From positions 1 through 49,329 of the forward strand of contig CACELY010000005.1 in the NCBI GenBank assembly GCA_902560505.1: a DNA stretch of 49,329 nt, read 5' to 3'. Of this stretch, positions 49,061-49,329 are shown in pieces. The position numbers were made by a program, and so were the translations under genes. Each line of letters opens with the position of its first letter. Position 1 is the stretch's first letter. The notes below the pieces were generated by a model. It made no database searches, was not told the origin of the DNA, and worked only from the letters and a program-made list of their open reading frames with translations. The stretch is from an uncultured Alphaproteobacteria bacterium (GTDB taxonomy: Bacteria; Pseudomonadota; Alphaproteobacteria; Rhodobacterales; Rhodobacteraceae).

Positions 49061-49329
49061 ATGAAAAAACATATTATTGGTGCTGCCGTAGCTTTAGGTA
49101 CCTTATTTTCAACGGTGAGCATGAGTTTCGCTGAGGAGCTTTTGGTTCCCCACCTTACTTACAGGGTTGGACCATTCGCTGCTAATGGAACTATGGGCGC
49201 TAACGCTATTACCGATTATTTCACAATGCTTAACGAAAGAGATGGTGGAATAGGTGGATTAAAAGTGAATCCGGAAGAGTGCGAGACAGGATATAATGCG
49301 CAGAAAGGTGTTGAGTGTTATGAATCTTA
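49061..49329 (+). CDS. ABC transporter substrate-binding protein, N-terminal part
   Basis: This is the first 89 residues of a periplasmic binding protein, cut by the window end. It starts MKKHIIGAAVALGTLFSTVS and has a signal peptide likely cleaved after SFA (near residue 24). The mature part begins EELLVPHLTYRVGPFAANG, then DYFTMLNERDGGIGGLKV, typical of the type I binding fold of LivK-like receptors. CETGYNAQKGVECYE is a family-like insert with two cysteines. GGGAG precedes the ATG. It is the specificity subunit for the Liv-type importer just upstream. Confidence 0.85.
   Translation, partial: MKKHIIGAAVALGTLFSTVSMSFAEELLVPHLTYRVGPFAANGTMGANAITDYFTMLNERDGGIGGLKVNPEECETGYNAQKGVECYES

Overview
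The window is an AT-rich stretch of a bacterial chromosome, most likely from a marine alphaproteobacterium that carries out aerobic anoxygenic photosynthesis. I infer this from a photosynthesis gene cluster in the alphaproteobacterial order (ppaA / bchFNBHLM-lhaA-puhABC-bciE-acsF-puhE-hemA). Other support comes from ALA synthase (HemA, the C4 route typical of alphaproteobacteria), the oxygen-dependent cyclase AcsF with its alphaproteobacterial partner BciE, and the neighbouring Suv3-type helicase / S4 protein / FdxA / CarD block. Base composition was judged by eye, not computed, and the genus cannot be named from the window.

Bases 1-16374 are the right part of the photosynthesis gene cluster. 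ppaA, a B12-binding light/redox regulator, is read leftward. The other 13 genes are read rightward with minimal spacing or stop/start overlaps, as a superoperon. They encode the late bacteriochlorophyll pathway: Mg chelatase large subunit, methyltransferase, aerobic cyclase, light-independent protochlorophyllide reductase and 3-vinyl hydratase. They also encode the reaction-centre H subunit with its assembly factors, and HemA, which feeds precursor into the pathway. Two pairs of perfect TGT-N12-ACA motifs (the PpsR/CrtJ operator consensus) flank ppaA. One pair overlies a leftward promoter at the window edge and the other lies in the ppaA-bchF intergenic region.

Bases 16405-28900 are housekeeping and metabolic genes: a UvrD/PcrA helicase, tRNA-Gly(GCC), proton-translocating transhydrogenase pntAB, a pyrrolysine-free MttB-family methyltransferase, two overlapping HAD phosphatases, a Nudix hydrolase, ribosomal protein L33, a Bax-inhibitor-1 family membrane protein, an inositol-monophosphatase-family enzyme, an alpha/beta hydrolase and an SCP2 protein.

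Bases 29006-40349 hold the helicase-S4-fdxA-carD block and a LolD/FtsX/AttH-like export operon on the minus strand. Next come an HxlR regulator, an unrecognised 223-residue protein, a bactofilin coupled to a small secreted protein, and the murein endopeptidase MepA.

Bases 40523-49329 are catabolism and uptake: a class III aminotransferase, an SDR oxidoreductase, a glycerate 2-kinase, and then an acyl-CoA synthetase followed by a Liv-type ABC importer (ATPase, two permeases and the start of the binding protein, which runs off the window). The gap before the binding-protein gene can fold as a near-ideal H-type pseudoknot, which is the most interesting unexplained structure I found. I see no CRISPR array, insertion sequence, prophage or obvious defence system.
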